Origin: Paenibacillus oceani
GTDB taxonomy: Bacteria > Bacillota > Bacilli > Paenibacillales > NBRC-103111
Assembly: GCF_014705615.1 (NCBI RefSeq)
Contig: NZ_JACXJA010000013.1
Span: 62,001 to 126,000, forward strand
Reading direction: 5' to 3'
DNA length: 64,000 nucleotides
Position 1 is the stretch's first letter, and every line of letters begins with the position of its first letter. Positions 62,644-64,000 of this stretch are shown piece after piece. Position numbers and translations under genes: made by a program. The notes beneath the pieces were generated by a model. That model did not search any database. It saw only the letters and a list, made by a program, of their open reading frames with translations, and was not told the origin of the DNA.

Positions 62644-62688
62644 AAAAAACGGCCCGTTCCTCATTCCTCGGAGGAATGAAGCGGGCCG
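62644..62688 (-). terminator. Terminator of the thioredoxin gene
   Basis: CGGCCCG at 62650-62656 pairs with CGGGCCG at 62682-62688, with an inner CATTCCTC/GAGGAATG stem. On the minus strand TTTTTTG follows. It lies directly after the stop at 62699. Confidence 0.85.
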
Positions 62689-62698
62689 TATCTTGCAT

Positions 62699-63019
62699 TT
62701 ACTCCGGCAGCGAGTTCAAATATTCCCGCACCTGATCCGGAGTTTTGGCGAATTTGCTGTGCAGGTGGGCGATCTTCTGGCCGCCGCGGTAGACGAGCAG
62801 GCTTGGTATGCCGCGAACCTCGTTCTCCTCGGCGATCGGCTGAAACTTCTCGGCATCCATGCTGACCCACGTCTTATCCGAATGCTCGGCGATGATGTCT
62901 TCCAGAAACCGGTCCAAATTTTTGCAATCCGGACACCAGGTCGTATAATACTTCACTACAGTCAGCTCGTCCCGGCCCGTCAGCTCCCGAAACTGCTCGA
63001 CGCTTTGAATGTTATCCAT
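62699..63019 (-). CDS. Thioredoxin-family protein (WCPDC motif)
   Basis: This 106-residue cytoplasmic protein has the thioredoxin fold with active site W28-C29-P-D-C32, the cis-Pro segment GIPSLLVY near 70-77, and a short C-terminal helix. WCPDC rather than WCGPC marks a thioredoxin-like subgroup common in Bacillales. The ATG has GAGGGG upstream, and the gene follows the winged-helix gene by 7 bp, so they share an mRNA. Confidence 0.92.
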   Translation of the reverse strand: MDNIQSVEQFRELTGRDELTVVKYYTTWCPDCKNLDRFLEDIIAEHSDKTWVSMDAEKFQPIAEENEVRGIPSLLVYRGGQKIAHLHSKFAKTPDQVREYLNSLPE

Positions 63020-63026
63020 CCCAGGC

Positions 63027-64000
63027 TCAACCCCTCATAATAATATCGGTATCGTAAAATGCGGCCAGTCTGGCCGCTTCGTCCTCCAGCCCCGCCCGGA
63101 CGGCAGGTTTCATCTTCGAAGACGAATCGAACCATTCCACCTTCAGCTCGATCTGGTTCCGGTTTTTCTCCAGCTCCCAGTTGCCGGCCATCCGTCCGTT
63201 CACGAGCACAACCGGATAGATCCAGCCCTGATTGCGATAGACGAGCGGCTTGTGCTGCTCGGCCAGCACGTAGTCCGACCGGTGCGACAAGGAAACCGTA
63301 TACGGGTCGAAATGCGGCAGCAGCCGCACGGTATTGTCCGGAATCGAAGCGGCCCGGATATCTTCCACGGTCGAGCGAAGCGCCCATGCTTCCCGGCCGT
63401 CGACCGGAACGGAGACGATATCGCCCTCCAGGCTGCGGAACACTTTTTTCGCTTTGGAAGGGTCGATTCCCCACCAGCGGCCGAAATCTTCGTATAGGGC
63501 AGGGCCGAATACGGACAAATAGTGCCGTCCGGCCTCGCGCAGCAGCGCCTCCGCGGACTCGGCAGGCTCGCGCCACTTCGGCAGCCAGCTCTCCGGCCGC
63601 ACGAACGTCACATTTTGCCCTTGGCTGGGCCCGAAACAGAGCAGCCCTTCGTGCGCCGCAGGCTTGAGAAGCGCTCCCCAGCCCGATAGCAGCAGCTCCC
63701 GGAGCGACTCATGACCGGTATGCGCAACAATTTCCTCCGCGAGCTGTTCCCGGGTGAGCGGCTCGCTTCCCAGCCGGCTGCGCAGGCCGTCGCTTATCGC
63801 ATCCATCTGCTCCTGTGTCACCCCATGGTGCGCCAGCCAGGACGGTCTGCGGTAAAATGCGGACATGCTTTCCCGCAATCCGCTCAACGTTCCCGGCATG
63901 GCGTCAGACGGCAGCAGATGAAGCGTTCCCCGCATCGCCCATGTTTTCGCGAGCGTTTTCTCTTCCCATAAAGCGCGCTGTATATGCTCGGGTTGTATGT
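63027..64000 (-). CDS. AlkZ-like winged-helix DNA-binding protein (HTH_42), partial
   Basis: The reading frame runs through to the window end, so the N terminus is missing; residues IQPEHIQRALWEEKTLAKTWAM (read in parts: HIQRALWEEKTL, AKTWAMRGTLH) precede the first internal ATG at 63935. The body matches the DUF1006/HTH_42 family, three winged helices found in DNA glycosylases such as AlkZ that unhook crosslinks. WAMRGTLHLLP and LLPHFDPYTVSL are the recognisable segments. The family call is firm; the exact lesion or role is not known. Confidence 0.85.
   Translation of the reverse strand, partial: IQPEHIQRALWEEKTLAKTWAMRGTLHLLPSDAMPGTLSGLRESMSAFYRRPSWLAHHGVTQEQMDAISDGLRSRLGSEPLTREQLAEEIVAHTGHESLRELLLSGWGALLKPAAHEGLLCFGPSQGQNVTFVRPESWLPKWREPAESAEALLREAGRHYLSVFGPALYEDFGRWWGIDPSKAKKVFRSLEGDIVSVPVDGREAWALRSTVEDIRAASIPDNTVRLLPHFDPYTVSLSHRSDYVLAEQHKPLVYRNQGWIYPVVLVNGRMAGNWELEKNRNQIELKVEWFDSSSKMKPAVRAGLEDEAARLAAFYDTDIIMRG

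Noticed and set aside
1-64000. tRNA, rRNA or prophage genes
   Set aside because: No cloverleaf, rRNA segment, integrase, capsid or terminase gene was recognised on either strand.

Overview
The window is about 58% GC chromosomal DNA that looks like a Paenibacillus/Cohnella-type member of the Paenibacillaceae. The signs are orphan Lpl/LipO-type sugar-binding lipoproteins, membrane-anchored AraC-type regulators, an S-layer homology (SLH) protein, GHL6-type putative glycoside hydrolases, strong AAAGGAGG ribosome binding sites with many TTG/GTG starts, and a YqjM-type old yellow enzyme. No rRNA, tRNA, CRISPR array or prophage was seen.

Layout. 1-14 kb is a carbohydrate scavenging region. It has the tail of a solute-binding protein, two putative glycosidases that carry a CxCxxC cluster, a Tat-exported beta-helix protein, two solute-binding lipoproteins without permeases, and a divergent membrane-anchored AraC regulator. 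14-17 kb holds an isolated membrane KAP P-loop NTPase. 18-26.4 kb is a compact five-gene minus-strand cluster in the order SWIM zinc finger, DUF5691-like HEAT-type protein, MoxR AAA+ ATPase, DUF5682-like protein, VWA/CoxE-like protein. It looks like a multi-component system of unknown function and is the best candidate here for an undescribed machine. 26.6-28.4 kb is a pnuC-nadR NAD salvage operon. 29-35.5 kb holds a large SLH cell-surface propeller protein and a lower-GC Tat-exported beta-helix protein.

35.6-47.1 kb is a sugar-acid type catabolic locus: SGNH hydrolase, solute-binding protein, FAD oxidoreductase, putative glycosidase, enolase-superfamily dehydratase, a beta-sandwich protein, MDR and SDR dehydrogenases, a PIG-L deacetylase and a GntR/FCD regulator. 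Four copies of TTGTCAACA(A/G) lie on promoters in three intergenic regions of this locus and suggest one local GntR regulon. 48.6-52.9 kb is an RNA-repair-like group: rtcB, a BCS1-like AAA ATPase, kptA and tatD, with an 8-bp microsatellite in the putative rtcB promoter. Upstream of it is an undescribed 35-codon gene with its own promoter and terminator. 55-58.6 kb is the conserved trio of transglutaminase, alpha-E and circularly permuted ATP-grasp proteins. 58.8-59.4 kb is an NlpC/P60 gene behind a c-di-AMP (ydaO) riboswitch. 59.7-64 kb holds an APH-like kinase with a leader ORF and attenuator-like hairpin, namA, a 168-bp MITE-like element, a thioredoxin and the start of an AlkZ-like winged-helix protein that runs off the end.

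The most striking non-coding signal is a set of five intergenic arrays near 0.8, 3.7, 17.5, 28.6 and 53.8 kb. Each has four 24-28 bp imperfect palindromes with start-to-start spacings of about 51, 61 and 51 bp, close to 5, 6 and 5 helical turns. In the clearest cases the first two units point one way and the last two are inverted. Three arrays share one sequence family (AAATAAGAGC and its complement) and two use other sequences, but the geometry is kept.
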